64,000 nt of DNA. Source: Chlamydia crocodili. Its GTDB lineage: Bacteria > Chlamydiota > Chlamydiia > Chlamydiales > Chlamydiaceae. The translations under genes were made by a program, and so were the position numbers. A model generated the notes under the pieces. It saw only the letters and a program-made list of their open reading frames with translations. It did no database searches and was not told the DNA's origin. The DNA is taken from assembly GCF_018343815.1 (NCBI RefSeq), contig NZ_CP060791.1, positions 204,113-268,112 of the forward strand, given 5' to 3'. Each line of letters starts with the position of its first letter. Position 1 is the stretch's first letter. This document shows, one piece after another, positions 36,423 to 45,388 of the stretch.

Positions 36423-37526
36423 ATGTATATTTGGAAACGTTATGTATTAACTAAATTTTGGCTATCTTTAATATCTTTAATAGTACTTGCCTTTGTTTTT
36501 TATGCTTCAATTCATCATTCTCTGCACGCTATCAAAGGAAATACAACCTCACTAGCTTCAGGTGCCTCTTTAAAACTTTCTATCCTGTACTATCTATCCC
36601 AGATAGCTCTTAAAGCAGAATTTCTAATTCCTCAGCTCGTTGCTGTAGCTACGACGATTACATTATTTTCAATGCAAAACAAACGGGAAGTCCTTCTCCT
36701 GCAGGCATCAGGACTCTCATTGAAATCTCTAACAGCTCCTTTAATTCGTTCGAGCTTCATTATCACCTTACTTTTATATGCAAATTTTCAATGGTTGCAT
36801 CCTATATGTGAAAAAATATCTACAACCAAAGAACATATGGATCGCGGAACATTAGACAAGGTACAAGATAAAGTTCCTGCTCTTTATCTTAAAGATCAAA
36901 CAGTCTTATTATATTCTTCTATTGAACAAAAAGCCTTAACTCTTAACAAAGTATTTTGGATTAAAAATCCAAAGACTATCTATACAATGGAAAAACTAGC
37001 GTTTACAACGCCATCTCTTCCTATTGGTCTTGATGTTATACGTTTTTCAGAAACAGAATCTGGTAATATGGAACTCAGTGAATTCTCAGATATGAAAGAA
37101 TTTCCTGAGATTGAATTTGGATTTTATGATAATCCTTTTTCTAAGATTTTTACAGCGGGAGGGAAAAATCGCCTTTCGGAATCCTTCCGGGCCATTCCTT
37201 GGAACGCTACAGGATTAGGACTATCAACAACTATTCCTCAGCGTATTTTATCTTTGTTATCTACATTTTATTATATGCTGATTTCGCCTTTAGCTTGTAT
37301 ATCAGCGATGATTATTTCTGCTTATCTTTGTCTAAGATTCAGTCGTGTATCTACAGTAACTCTTGCTTATCTTGTTCCCCTAGGTACAATAAATACTTTT
37401 TTCGTCTTTTTAAAAGCGGGAATGGTATTATCTAACAGCAGTGTTTTGCCAATATTACCTGTAATGTTATTCCCTCTAATTACCTTAGCAATATTTACAA
37501 ACTATGCTTATGCTAAGCTTCAGTAA
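36423..37526 (+). CDS. lptG: LPS export permease, LptG type
   Basis: Partner of the preceding protein, 367 residues, with the same layout: three N-terminal membrane helices (IWKRYVLTKFWLSLISL start; LIPQLVAVATTITLF), a central periplasmic domain (about 130-260) and three C-terminal helices (about 275-365). The pair would form the transmembrane part of the Lpt machine that carries chlamydial LOS towards the outer membrane. Its 3' end overlaps the convergent large unknown gene by 14 bases. Confidence 0.88.
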   Translation: MYIWKRYVLTKFWLSLISLIVLAFVFYASIHHSLHAIKGNTTSLASGASLKLSILYYLSQIALKAEFLIPQLVAVATTITLFSMQNKREVLLLQASGLSLKSLTAPLIRSSFIITLLLYANFQWLHPICEKISTTKEHMDRGTLDKVQDKVPALYLKDQTVLLYSSIEQKALTLNKVFWIKNPKTIYTMEKLAFTTPSLPIGLDVIRFSETESGNMELSEFSDMKEFPEIEFGFYDNPFSKIFTAGGKNRLSESFRAIPWNATGLGLSTTIPQRILSLLSTFYYMLISPLACISAMIISAYLCLRFSRVSTVTLAYLVPLGTINTFFVFLKAGMVLSNSSVLPILPVMLFPLITLAIFTNYAYAKLQ

Positions 37527-39546
37527 TTTCGTTGAGATAACCTGAGAAATCCCATTTCTCTAAATCATAACTAAAAAAGGACTTGAGATTAGATAAGTTT
37601 TGTCTATTTTTTCTCAAACAATTAAGAAACTTACTCATTAATTCTATATGATTTACAAATATCAAACGGTCTCTAGCTACTAAAGTAGGCGCAAGAACCT
37701 TTACCATGAGTAATTTTAGTCTATGCTCATCCCACGACTCTTCTCCAGCAAAGAAAGTAAATCCTGCGATAAATATCGATGCATAATCCAAACCATCTTT
37801 AGACATAACTATAAGGTTATTTGGATCTATAATTTCTATAAACTTAAAGACAAGAAGATAAGAAATGATATGCAAAAGCAACAGCTTATCATTTTTAAAT
37901 AAGATCTTTTTCTTAGAGAAGAAGGTATCTTTTAAAACAGATAAACTGTTGTCTAGAAATTCATGAATTTGCCTTTTAGACATATTAGGAATAGAAAAAA
38001 GAGATAAAGATCCCGATTTATTAAATTCTTCTTTCAACACAGAAAAGAAACCGAAAAAGGTTTCTTGCTCTCCGTGCTCTCTTTCTATGCTTTTCAGAAG
38101 ATCTTCGGGTTCTGGAAATGAAAATATGTACGCCCTATCGATTCTATCTAAGCTCTCTTCTATCACACGACTTCTCGCACGATCTTTCCTAGATAAACGA
38201 TTTTGTATATTTAAAATAAAGGTAGTTTCTCCTAAATCTGCTTTAGCATTAAGAAATCCTATAAATTCTTCATTACAATTGGCATACAATATGGAGCTTT
38301 GCGTTATAGGGCTCGGAGATCGTATGACTGTTATCGATTTGTCTCCTAATTTCAAAGTTCCTTCTATTCCAGGAAACATGCCTAAAATAATAGGATCAAA
38401 TACTGAGGAATTCCGATCGAGCATTCTGTCTATAGCTTTAAATAATGGGCCATTTGGATACTTAGAAAGCAATCGATATAACTCCTCATATATCTCAGAA
38501 ACATATTGTCCCGAAGATAGACGTTTTTTATCCCCTTCTAATTGCAATTTCGTATGTATATGAAAATATAAATACCGAGCAGCTTCTGTAAATACGAGTT
38601 TACCTTCAAAGATTCCACTACTTAACGCTGACATTAAGGTATGGGAATGTCGATAATGCATCTGATCATGAGTATTACTACTCAAAGCCTTCCATGCATC
38701 CCTAAGGAAATAAAGAAAATCATTAAAATAATGGAGATTATCTTTTTTAGGATTATTAGAAACTACAGTGGCTTCATATCTAGAAAAGAATAATCCCATA
38801 ACAGCGTTATGAATCTTTTCCGTAGATTCTGTTTCTAAATCACTCAGAGCTTTTTGATAAAATAGCCGTATAGGCATATCATTGGTAAAAACTAACGAAG
38901 AAGCTAGATTGTGAAGTTCTTCACTATTCCATAAAAGCGTTTTTGTTAAAGGATCGCCCTCATGAGCTGTTTCATGGATCTTTCCCTGCTTACAAATAAT
39001 CTGAGTAAGCGTATCAGTATAGAAGCGCTTATTTTCCTCATCAGACATATAGAAAAGTTCGTAAGAACGATCTCGCTTGACCTCTACTAGGTTATTTAAG
39101 AAACGCTCTTCTTGATGCATTTCTTCTAATTCTCGTTCTACCAAATCCTCATCTTCTTCCTCTTCTTCCTTGATAATTTTTCGGCTAAGATTTGCTTGAG
39201 TCTTACTATAGACCTTACTTAACTCAGAATAGTCATGAACTAAGCTCTGATATAACTCTCTCTCTCGACTCTCTAAAAAAGAAAATACATTCTGTACGCC
39301 AGCAATAAGGAAATTAGACTCTTGTAATGCTTTATTCGCCTCTCTCTTTGGTAAAGAACCTGCTTTCTTGAGATAATCTTCTATATTCTTCAAAGCTTGC
39401 TTCATTTCATCGACATGATGATCAACAGAAAACATGTCATCAAACTTAGCGTTCTCTATAAAAGATGATGGAGAACTATAAGAAATCTTTTTTAATTTCT
39501 CTAAATGCTCCAATGCTTTTTCAAAATTATAACAAGATCTTCTCAT
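37513..39546 (-). CDS. Large conserved chlamydial protein, unknown function (CT837 position)
   Basis: A 677-residue soluble-looking protein. I start at the ATG at 39546, 4 bases after AAGGGG; a TTG start at 39567 would add 7 residues but places the Shine-Dalgarno inside the gene. Residues about 1-175 are charged and coiled-coil-prone, with an acidic run KEEEEEDEDLVERELEEM. The rest is mixed alpha/beta with no motif I know. There is no signal peptide or membrane helix. It may be cytoplasmic or a type III substrate; I cannot say. Position matches CT837. Confidence 0.75.
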   Translation of the reverse strand: MRRSCYNFEKALEHLEKLKKISYSSPSSFIENAKFDDMFSVDHHVDEMKQALKNIEDYLKKAGSLPKREANKALQESNFLIAGVQNVFSFLESRERELYQSLVHDYSELSKVYSKTQANLSRKIIKEEEEEDEDLVERELEEMHQEERFLNNLVEVKRDRSYELFYMSDEENKRFYTDTLTQIICKQGKIHETAHEGDPLTKTLLWNSEELHNLASSLVFTNDMPIRLFYQKALSDLETESTEKIHNAVMGLFFSRYEATVVSNNPKKDNLHYFNDFLYFLRDAWKALSSNTHDQMHYRHSHTLMSALSSGIFEGKLVFTEAARYLYFHIHTKLQLEGDKKRLSSGQYVSEIYEELYRLLSKYPNGPLFKAIDRMLDRNSSVFDPIILGMFPGIEGTLKLGDKSITVIRSPSPITQSSILYANCNEEFIGFLNAKADLGETTFILNIQNRLSRKDRARSRVIEESLDRIDRAYIFSFPEPEDLLKSIEREHGEQETFFGFFSVLKEEFNKSGSLSLFSIPNMSKRQIHEFLDNSLSVLKDTFFSKKKILFKNDKLLLLHIISYLLVFKFIEIIDPNNLIVMSKDGLDYASIFIAGFTFFAGEESWDEHRLKLLMVKVLAPTLVARDRLIFVNHIELMSKFLNCLRKNRQNLSNLKSFFSYDLEKWDFSGYLNEITEA

Positions 39547-39778
39547 ATTTCCCCTTAAAGGAATCAAAAAATTAGATTATTATTTGACAATCGTTTTATT
39601 AGTTTATTATAAAAATAATTTAACTATCAATTAATTTTATAAGACAAATAAAACTATAATTAATAAAACTCTGAACCAAAGAAATTAAAAACAAATAAAA
39701 AAAACAAACAATAAAAAGAAGATAAAAACTAGAAAAGGAGAGCTCGAATAAGCTAAAGGATTGGTATCTAAAAAGAAA

Positions 39779-39863
39779 CGGAAGAAGAGGGATTCGAACC
39801 CCCGGACCCTTTCAGGTCTCCTGTTTTCAAGACAGGTGCATTAAACCGCTCTGCCATTCTTCC
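39779..39863 (-). tRNA. tRNA-Ser (anticodon TGA)
   Basis: An 85-base class II tRNA on the minus strand. Acceptor stem GGAAGAA/TTCTTCC with discriminator G. The anticodon stem CCTGT/ACAGG encloses CTTGAAA, giving UGA. A long variable arm and the T-arm GGGTTCGAATCCC (read with its stem) follow. Its first base is directly next to the pheS stop codon, so it is probably cut from the pheS transcript. CCA is not encoded. Confidence 0.96.
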
Positions 39864-40889
39864 TTAAGAAAATTGCCGTAAAAACCTTAAATCGTTTTCA
39901 CAGAAAAGACGGATATCAGAAATTCCATATTTTAACATGGCCAATCTTTCAATACCCATGCCAACAGCATACCCTGTATAGATTTCAGGATCAACACCGC
40001 TGTTACGCAAAACTTGAGGATGTATCATACCAGCTCCTGCTACTTCCAGCCAACCAGTATATTTGCATAAGGAACATCCTACTCCTTGACATTCACAAGA
40101 AACATCAACTTCTATTCCCGGCTCAACAAAAGGAAAGTAGCTATGGCGTAAACGCAACTCTATTTTCCTTTCAAAAAACGTATGGTAAAACTCAGTCAGC
40201 ATCCTTGTCAAGTCAGAAAGCGTTACATTATAATCAACATAGAAAGCCTCTACCTGATGAAAAATAACATGTGAACGTGCCGAAATATCTTCATTACGAA
40301 AACACAAACCTGGAGCTACAACTTTAATAGGAGGTTGTCCCTTACTAAGCTCTCTAACTTGAACATTAGACGTATGTGTGCGCAATACTGTTTTAGTATC
40401 TAGATAAAAAGTATCGTGCATTTGTCTAGCAGGATGATCCTCTTCAAAATTCAGTAAAGAAAAGTTGTTTTCTTCACTTTCAATATTCGGAGCCTCGCGA
40501 ACACAAAATCCTAAATGAACAAAGATATCCACAACATCGTCTAAAACTTTTTTAACAATGTGCTTGCCTCCAGGACACCACGGCTCACCTGGTAATGTAA
40601 CATCGATTTTTTCTTTGAGAAATTCTATAGATTCTTCTTCTAGAAGAATAGAGTTACTTTTATCTCGGATTAAATCCTCAATATAAGTTTTGTAGTCATT
40701 TATGGAAGCACCCACTAGAGCTTTTTGATCCGGAGGACACTCCCTTAATTTATCTACAAAAGAACGAAAAACCCCTTTCTTCCCTAAATAGCGAACCCTT
40801 AGGTCGAAAAGATCTCTTGAAGAGTTAACTTGATTTAATTCAGTACAAAATTGTTGCTTTGTAGCTTCAAGCTCCTCTTGAATCGTCAT
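39864..40889 (-). CDS. pheS: Phenylalanyl-tRNA synthetase alpha subunit
   Basis: Charges tRNA-Phe as part of the alpha2-beta2 enzyme; pheT is not in this window. The 341-residue protein has an N-terminal coiled coil (1-90) and the class II catalytic core: motif 2 region with HTSNVQVREL, FRNEDISARSH and FHQVEAF, and motif 3 GYAVGMGIERLAML near residue 310. A Cys-rich CECQGVGCSLC segment at about 263-273 could bind zinc. It is the last protein gene of the infC-rpmI-rplT-pheS set and runs straight into tRNA-Ser. Confidence 0.96.
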   Translation of the reverse strand: MTIQEELEATKQQFCTELNQVNSSRDLFDLRVRYLGKKGVFRSFVDKLRECPPDQKALVGASINDYKTYIEDLIRDKSNSILLEEESIEFLKEKIDVTLPGEPWCPGGKHIVKKVLDDVVDIFVHLGFCVREAPNIESEENNFSLLNFEEDHPARQMHDTFYLDTKTVLRTHTSNVQVRELSKGQPPIKVVAPGLCFRNEDISARSHVIFHQVEAFYVDYNVTLSDLTRMLTEFYHTFFERKIELRLRHSYFPFVEPGIEVDVSCECQGVGCSLCKYTGWLEVAGAGMIHPQVLRNSGVDPEIYTGYAVGMGIERLAMLKYGISDIRLFCENDLRFLRQFS

Positions 40890-40901
40890 GAGATTAGTTT
40901 C

Positions 40902-41267
40902 CTAAACAGTTGCCTCTAAAGCTTTTTTCGCTTGATTGGCTACTTCTGTAAAACCTATTGGGTTATGAATAGCCATTTCGGATAGCATTTTTCTATTTAA
41001 ATCGATCCCAGCACATTTTAATCCGTTAATTAAACGGCTGTAAGATAGACCATTTATTCTAGAAGCCACGTTAAGACGAGCTATCCAAAGACTACGGAAA
41101 TCGCCTTTACGATCTTTTCTATGCATGTAATTGAATGCCATAGCTCTCATTACAGAGGATCGGCTTTGACGAAAGTGGCCTTTTCTATCTCCCCAAAAAC
41201 CTTTAGCCTGTTTTAATATACGCTTACGACGGCGTCTGGAAGCTACTGAACCTGTTGCTCTCACCAT
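40902..41267 (-). CDS. rplT: Ribosomal protein L20
   Basis: A 121-residue basic 23S rRNA-binding protein needed for 50S assembly. The N-terminal tail is Arg/Lys-rich (SRRRRKRILKQAKGFWGDRK) and the globular part carries WIARLNVASRINGLSYSRLINGLK, both typical of L20. It lies 18 bases after rpmI in the usual IF3 operon. L20 represses this operon in other bacteria; I saw no clear leader structure here. Confidence 0.98.
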   Translation of the reverse strand: MVRATGSVASRRRRKRILKQAKGFWGDRKGHFRQSRSSVMRAMAFNYMHRKDRKGDFRSLWIARLNVASRINGLSYSRLINGLKCAGIDLNRKMLSEMAIHNPIGFTEVANQAKKALEATV

Positions 41268-41285
41268 AATAAAATCCTTTTATCC

Positions 41286-41480
41286 TTAAACAAGCATCAT
41301 TCGCTTATACATTCCTACCTGACCCTTATCTACTAAAGGTTGCTTAGATAGGTTGCGTTTTTCTTGCGAAGATTTTTTTGATAACTTATGCCTCTTCCCT
41401 GGGCGGGTTCTTTTTAACTGACCAGAACCTGTCAACTTAAAACGCGCCGCAACGGACTTATTGCTTTTCATCTTGGGCAT
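41286..41480 (-). CDS. rpmI: Ribosomal protein L35
   Basis: A 64-residue basic 50S protein. [20 protein letters not shown] and [14 protein letters not shown] are typical of L35. Its first 23 bases overlap the end of infC in another frame, so translation is probably coupled to infC. Confidence 0.97.
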   Translation of the reverse strand: MPKMKSNKSVAARFKLTGSGQLKRTRPGKRHKLSKKSSQEKRNLSKQPLVDKGQVGMYKRMMLV

Positions 41481-42018
41481 TGATTTTGTCCTGCTTTTTC
41501 TTAGTTTTCACCGTTCCTGGAGCCATTACGCAAATTAAGGAACGGCCATTTAATTTTGGCTCAGATTCTACGAATCCTACGTCTTCGAGACCTTGACTCA
41601 TCTTTTGCACAACTTTGTGCCCATGTTCTGGGTAAGCAAGTTCACGACCTCGGAACATACATGTAATTTTTACTTTATTTCCCTTTTCAATAAAAGCTCT
41701 AGCCTGCTTTAGCTTTGTAGAAAAGTCATTTTCGTCAATATTTGGCTTTAATTTGACTTCCTTAATACGCACTTGATGCTGAGCTTTCTTAGAATCTTTC
41801 TCTTTCTTCGTTAGATCATAGCGATACTTGCCGTAATCCATAATTTTACATACGGGTGGCTCGCTATTTGAAGCAACTTCCACAAGATCTAAATCAGCTT
41901 CTCTAGCCAAATCTAGGGCATCTTTGGTATTCAATATGCCTAATTGTTCACCGGAAGAACCTATAAGACGGACCTTAGGAGCTCGTATCTGTCTATTAAT
42001 TTTTAAATTTAATGCCAC
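41458..42018 (-). CDS. infC: Translation initiation factor IF-3
   Basis: Binds the 30S subunit and proofreads initiator tRNA and start codon. The 186-residue protein has the N domain with [21 protein letters not shown] and the C domain with [24 protein letters not shown] (about residues 83-106) and [14 protein letters not shown] Lys/Gln tail extends past the usual end. The start codon is GTG at 42018 with GGGA about 7 bases upstream. E. coli uses AUU for infC autocontrol; GUG here is also non-AUG but less diagnostic. Confidence 0.96.
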   Translation of the reverse strand: MALNLKINRQIRAPKVRLIGSSGEQLGILNTKDALDLAREADLDLVEVASNSEPPVCKIMDYGKYRYDLTKKEKDSKKAQHQVRIKEVKLKPNIDENDFSTKLKQARAFIEKGNKVKITCMFRGRELAYPEHGHKVVQKMSQGLEDVGFVESEPKLNGRSLICVMAPGTVKTKKKQDKINAQDEKQ

Positions 42019-42370
42019 ACTCTATCCCGATTACTCGTTAACACGATTCTTTAAATGATCAGAGGCCAGTACCTTGCCACGGGAAAAATCTATAGAAATA
42101 ATCTTCCCCTTACCTAGACAAGAAAGCTAAGATCTTAGAGTATCCATAAAAGAAAAGCAATTGAAATCCCATTGTCTGGTGCTTTGTCTATCAACTTTTT
42201 ATCTCTTATTTAGAAATTTTTAATCTTTTCAAAACTTGTCTTTACAACATTGTTATAAAAACTGCTCTAGGACCAAATCTGAAGGCATGCTTTTTTGTTG
42301 CATTTAAAACTTTCTAAAATATAACCTTAATGCTTTCTCATTTCGCATCTTTCTATACTAAGTTCTTAAT
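42019..42370. other. Divergent intergenic region between infC and nusB
   Basis: About 350 bases with no gene. It must hold the infC operon promoter and leader on the minus strand. I looked for a well-spaced -35/-10 pair there and found none that convinced me, nor a clear L20-type leader hairpin. The nusB promoter lies at its right edge. Confidence 0.5.
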
Positions 42371-42399
42371 TTGGCAAACTGAAAGTGTATTTTTATAAC
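42371..42399 (+). promoter_or_regulatory. Probable nusB promoter
   Basis: TTGGCA (42371-42376) and TATAAC (42394-42399) with a 17-base spacer, 30 bases upstream of the nusB ATG. Both hexamers match the sigma-66 consensus at 5 of 6 bases. Confidence 0.6.
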
Positions 42400-42428
42400 T
42401 AATAAATCATCGTTGTTTTGGTGTCATA

Positions 42429-42923
42429 ATGTCTACGCTGACCCCTGAAAGCTCCTTAGGGTCTTACGTCAAGATTTCTCGTCCCCTCCCCAAACAAAAA
42501 ATGCGGGAGATTGTGCTGCAGATGCTTTATGCCTTAGGTATGGATCCCTCATCTGAAGAAAGTCTTGTTCCTCTTTTAATGTCTGAGACCGCTGTGACTC
42601 AAAAACACGCCTCCTCAGCTTTAAATTTTTCAAAAGAAATTCTTGCAAAGTCTCCTGAATTGGATTTATTAATTGCTCAAACAGTTAAAAATACTTCTTT
42701 TGAGAAACTGACTTTGATGGAGAAAAATGTTTTACGTTTAACGCTTTTCGAGCATTTCCATGGTCAACCCGTAAATACCGCTATTTTAATTGCTGAGGCT
42801 ACAAGGCTGGTAAAAAAATTTAGCTATATTGAGGCTTGTACTTTTATTCACGCAGTTTTAAATGATATTTTTCGTTTATCTATACCGGAAACACATCCAG
42901 AAACTTCATTAGTATGTTGTTAG
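42429..42923 (+). CDS. nusB: Transcription antitermination factor NusB
   Basis: A 164-residue helical RNA-binding protein. NusB features are [14 protein letters not shown] at about 24-37, [17 protein letters not shown] in the middle, and the helix [19 protein letters not shown] followed by [11 protein letters not shown] (INGVLD-like end). The N-terminal 20 residues extend beyond the usual NusB start. NusB with NusE binds boxA in rRNA transcripts. It precedes murB by 37 bases. Confidence 0.9.
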   Translation: MSTLTPESSLGSYVKISRPLPKQKMREIVLQMLYALGMDPSSEESLVPLLMSETAVTQKHASSALNFSKEILAKSPELDLLIAQTVKNTSFEKLTLMEKNVLRLTLFEHFHGQPVNTAILIAEATRLVKKFSYIEACTFIHAVLNDIFRLSIPETHPETSLVCC

Positions 42924-42960
42924 ACCTAACTGTATCTTAAACTTACCTGGAATCCTAAAC

Positions 42961-43851
42961 GTGAAAGAATCTACTGTCATTCATTTTCCTTTTTCAGTTC
43001 GTCGTAGTGTTTGGTTAAGTAAGTATTCTACATTCCGTATTGGAGGTCCTGCGAATTACTTCAAAGAGGTTCACTCAGCAAGTGAGGCGCAACAAGTTAT
43101 TCAATTTTTACATAGTCAAAACCATCCCTTCATTATTGTGGGCAAAGGTTCTAATTGCTTATTCGATGATCAAGGATTTGATGGCTTTGTCTTATATAAT
43201 AGTATTCAAGGAAAAGAATTTCTCTCAGACACTACTATTAAAGTATATTCAGGGATGTCTTTTTCTTTTTTAGGTAAAACCCTTTCCACATCAGGATATT
43301 CAGGATTAGAATTTGCCGTAGGCATCCCTGGGTCTGTTGGAGGTGCAGTATTTATGAATGCTGGTATTGGTAACCAAGATACAGCATCAGTAATTGAAAG
43401 CGTAGAAGTGATTAACTCTAACGGAGAAATCCTTTCATACCAAGCGCAAGAATTAGAATTCGGTTATCGAAAATCACGTTTTCAAAATCGTAACGAATTT
43501 ATCTTATCTGCAACCTTCCGTATATCAAAAAACACTTCGTCTGTACAAATAGCTAAAGATCTACTTCAAAATAGACTTCTCTCTCAACCTTACCAACAAC
43601 CCTCTGCTGGGTGTATTTTCCGCAATCCTCCAGGGAATTCTGCTGGTAAGCTAATAGATGAAGCGGGTTTAAAAGGCTTTTCTTTAGGAGGAGCGCAAAT
43701 ATCTCCGAAGCATGCAAATTTTATTGTGAATACAGGGAGAGCCACTTCTTATGAAGTTAAAGAGCTTATTCAGATGGTTCGAGATAAATTAAAATCTCAG
43801 GGAATTAGTTTAGAAGAAGAAATCCGTATCATTCCTTATCGTCTACCTTAA
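42961..43851 (+). CDS. murB: UDP-N-acetylenolpyruvoylglucosamine reductase
   Basis: NADPH-dependent, FAD-containing enzyme making UDP-MurNAc for the chlamydial septal peptidoglycan. The 296-residue protein has FAD-binding TFRIGGPA (25-31) and VGKGSNCLF (60-68), [15 protein letters not shown] (121-135), YRKSRF (169-174) and the active-site loop [21 protein letters not shown]. The residue aligned with the catalytic Ser is Cys218, a type II variant seen in other MurB proteins. Start is GTG with a poor Shine-Dalgarno. It overlaps the convergent mnmM by 23 bases. Confidence 0.95.
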   Translation: MKESTVIHFPFSVRRSVWLSKYSTFRIGGPANYFKEVHSASEAQQVIQFLHSQNHPFIIVGKGSNCLFDDQGFDGFVLYNSIQGKEFLSDTTIKVYSGMSFSFLGKTLSTSGYSGLEFAVGIPGSVGGAVFMNAGIGNQDTASVIESVEVINSNGEILSYQAQELEFGYRKSRFQNRNEFILSATFRISKNTSSVQIAKDLLQNRLLSQPYQQPSAGCIFRNPPGNSAGKLIDEAGLKGFSLGGAQISPKHANFIVNTGRATSYEVKELIQMVRDKLKSQGISLEEEIRIIPYRLP

Positions 43852-44422
43852 GAGAACGGAAAATTAAGAGTCTTGGAGCTTTATTTCTATTCATAATATA
43901 GAAAGATCCTACTTCCCAAAATCTAGAGTCTAATCCACTCGCAAGTCTTTCAACAGCTACCATCTCATTCGCTCCCTCCTCGTGCCCCGGATAACATACG
44001 ACCGTAATCATGCCGCGAGGAGCCACTAAATCAAGTGCCTTTTGAACACTAACAAGAGTTGATGTCTCTAAAGTAGTAACACTCTTATCACCGTTTGGAA
44101 GATAGCCTAAGTTATAGTGAAATAACTTGGCACCCGCTTCATTGATATACTCATGAGACATCTCTTTAAATTCTATAATAGATCTTTCTTCAGAAGAGAG
44201 AGAGCTGGAACATAAAAGAGAAGCCTTTTCCAAGGCTTCTCTTTGCACATCATAGGCTACAAGTTTTCCTTTCCCTTTTAATAGTCTAGCTAAAATCAAG
44301 CAGTCTTTCCCATTACCGCAAGTAGCATCAACAACAGTATCTCCAGGAGTAAGAATCTCTTGAAAAATTTCATGAGATAAGCGAACAACATTTCCTTGAA
44401 GTAATCCTATTCCTTTAAACAT
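43829..44422 (-). CDS. mnmM: MnmM/YtqB-family tRNA methyltransferase
   Basis: A 197-residue class I SAM methyltransferase. Motif I is [19 protein letters not shown] (33-51), followed by [10 protein letters not shown], and the family signature [17 protein letters not shown] near 103-119, then [13 protein letters not shown]. This is the old rRNA_methylase (YtqB) family, whose B. subtilis member makes mnm5U at tRNA position 34. The exact target here is inferred. I use the ATG at 44422; the TTG one codon earlier is less likely. It stands beside tRNA-Val and trmB. Confidence 0.83.
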   Translation of the reverse strand: MFKGIGLLQGNVVRLSHEIFQEILTPGDTVVDATCGNGKDCLILARLLKGKGKLVAYDVQREALEKASLLCSSSLSSEERSIIEFKEMSHEYINEAGAKLFHYNLGYLPNGDKSVTTLETSTLVSVQKALDLVAPRGMITVVCYPGHEEGANEMVAVERLASGLDSRFWEVGSFYIMNRNKAPRLLIFRSLKVDDKE

Positions 44423-44433
44423 CAATAAGCCTA

Positions 44434-44462
44434 TTGCAAAGATACTCTTTTCTCGATAACAT
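44434..44462 (+). promoter_or_regulatory. Probable tRNA-Val promoter
   Basis: TTGCAA (44434-44439) and TAACAT (44457-44462) with a 17-base spacer. The tRNA begins 13 bases after the -10, leaving a leader of about six bases. Confidence 0.55.
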
Positions 44463-44475
44463 TGTGCCCAAGTTC

Positions 44476-44549
44476 GGGGTATTAGCTCAGTTGGTTAGAG
44501 CGTCACGTTGACATCGTGAAGGTCAGCTGTTCAAGTCAGCTATATCCCA
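44476..44549 (+). tRNA. tRNA-Val (anticodon GAC)
   Basis: A 74-base cloverleaf. The acceptor stem GGGGTAT/ATATCCC includes one G-U pair, with discriminator A. D-arm GCTCAGTTGGTTAGAGC. The anticodon stem TCACG/CGTGA encloses TTGACAT, giving GAC. The T-arm is CAGCT-GTTCAAGT-style (AGCTG/CAGCT). The last 10 bases overlap the trmB 3' end on the other strand. Confidence 0.95.
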
Positions 44550-45214
44550 ACTTTCCTTATAAATTTTGTATAAAAAATTTCTTGTCCCTTTGATCTCCAC
44601 AACCTTTCAAACCAAGAATCTCCATAGTTATCCAGCATCTTACAATAGTAAGGATCTTCCATTGCAGGAAGTAAATGCTGTCTCATAATCTTGATAGCTT
44701 CAAGAAGATAGTTTTTATCGTCTGTAGCAAGAACTAAGATTCCAGACTCTATCAATACTCTAACAACATCATTCATGAACTCATCTTGAAATAAACGATG
44801 TTTACGATGACGAGACTTGGGCCATGGATCAGGGAAGTTAACAACTATACGTTGTAGAATCTCATTTTTAAGATAGTAACGAAAGAATGTTTGAGCTTCC
44901 CCACAAACAATCCGCAAATTACTAACATGAAAATTATGCATTTTCGACCAGATTTTCCTCACACGATCAAAGCGTCTTTCAACAGCTATCCAATTCATAT
45001 TTGGCATATTTTGAGCTTGGGAAACTATCCAATCACCATTCCCTGAGCACAGTTCACAGGAAATGGGATTATTATTTTTAAAAAGCTCCTCCCATGATGG
45101 CATAATGAATTGATCATGTTTAAAATAGTGATCGGGAATATAGAGGATTCCATCCTTTATTTCGGTACTACGTTCTTCCCAAAGAAAAGGAACTTTTAAA
45201 TCTTGAGGCTTCAT
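44540..45214 (-). CDS. trmB: tRNA (guanine-N7-)-methyltransferase
   Basis: Makes m7G46 in tRNA. The 224-residue protein has SAM-binding [16 protein letters not shown] (52-67), [16 protein letters not shown] and the TrmB signature [23 protein letters not shown] (near residues 125-147) with the substrate-binding PDPWPK. Length is normal. Its last codons and stop lie inside the tRNA-Val gene on the opposite strand. Corresponds to CT829. Confidence 0.95.
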   Translation of the reverse strand: MKPQDLKVPFLWEERSTEIKDGILYIPDHYFKHDQFIMPSWEELFKNNNPISCELCSGNGDWIVSQAQNMPNMNWIAVERRFDRVRKIWSKMHNFHVSNLRIVCGEAQTFFRYYLKNEILQRIVVNFPDPWPKSRHRKHRLFQDEFMNDVVRVLIESGILVLATDDKNYLLEAIKIMRQHLLPAMEDPYYCKMLDNYGDSWFERLWRSKGQEIFYTKFIRKVGI

Positions 45215-45322
45215 TTAGAAATAATAATAAGAACTTATATCTCAGTAAATTATAAAAGCTATCTTAGTTTTCTCTAAGGATTTTCTTTTCAAGAAAAAAG
45301 GATTGAAAATGATTTCTAAACA

Positions 45323-45355
45323 TAAAAAAAACGACTTTCAGAAACCTGAAAGTCG
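45323..45355 (-). terminator. Rho-independent terminator after nrdB
   Basis: A 10-bp perfect stem CGACTTTCAG/CTGAAAGTCG (45332-45341 with 45346-45355) with a 4-base loop. On the minus strand it is followed by a run of eight T. It lies 34 bases past the nrdB stop. Confidence 0.88.
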
Positions 45356-45388
45356 CTAAGACATCTAAAAAACTATTTTAAAGAGAAA

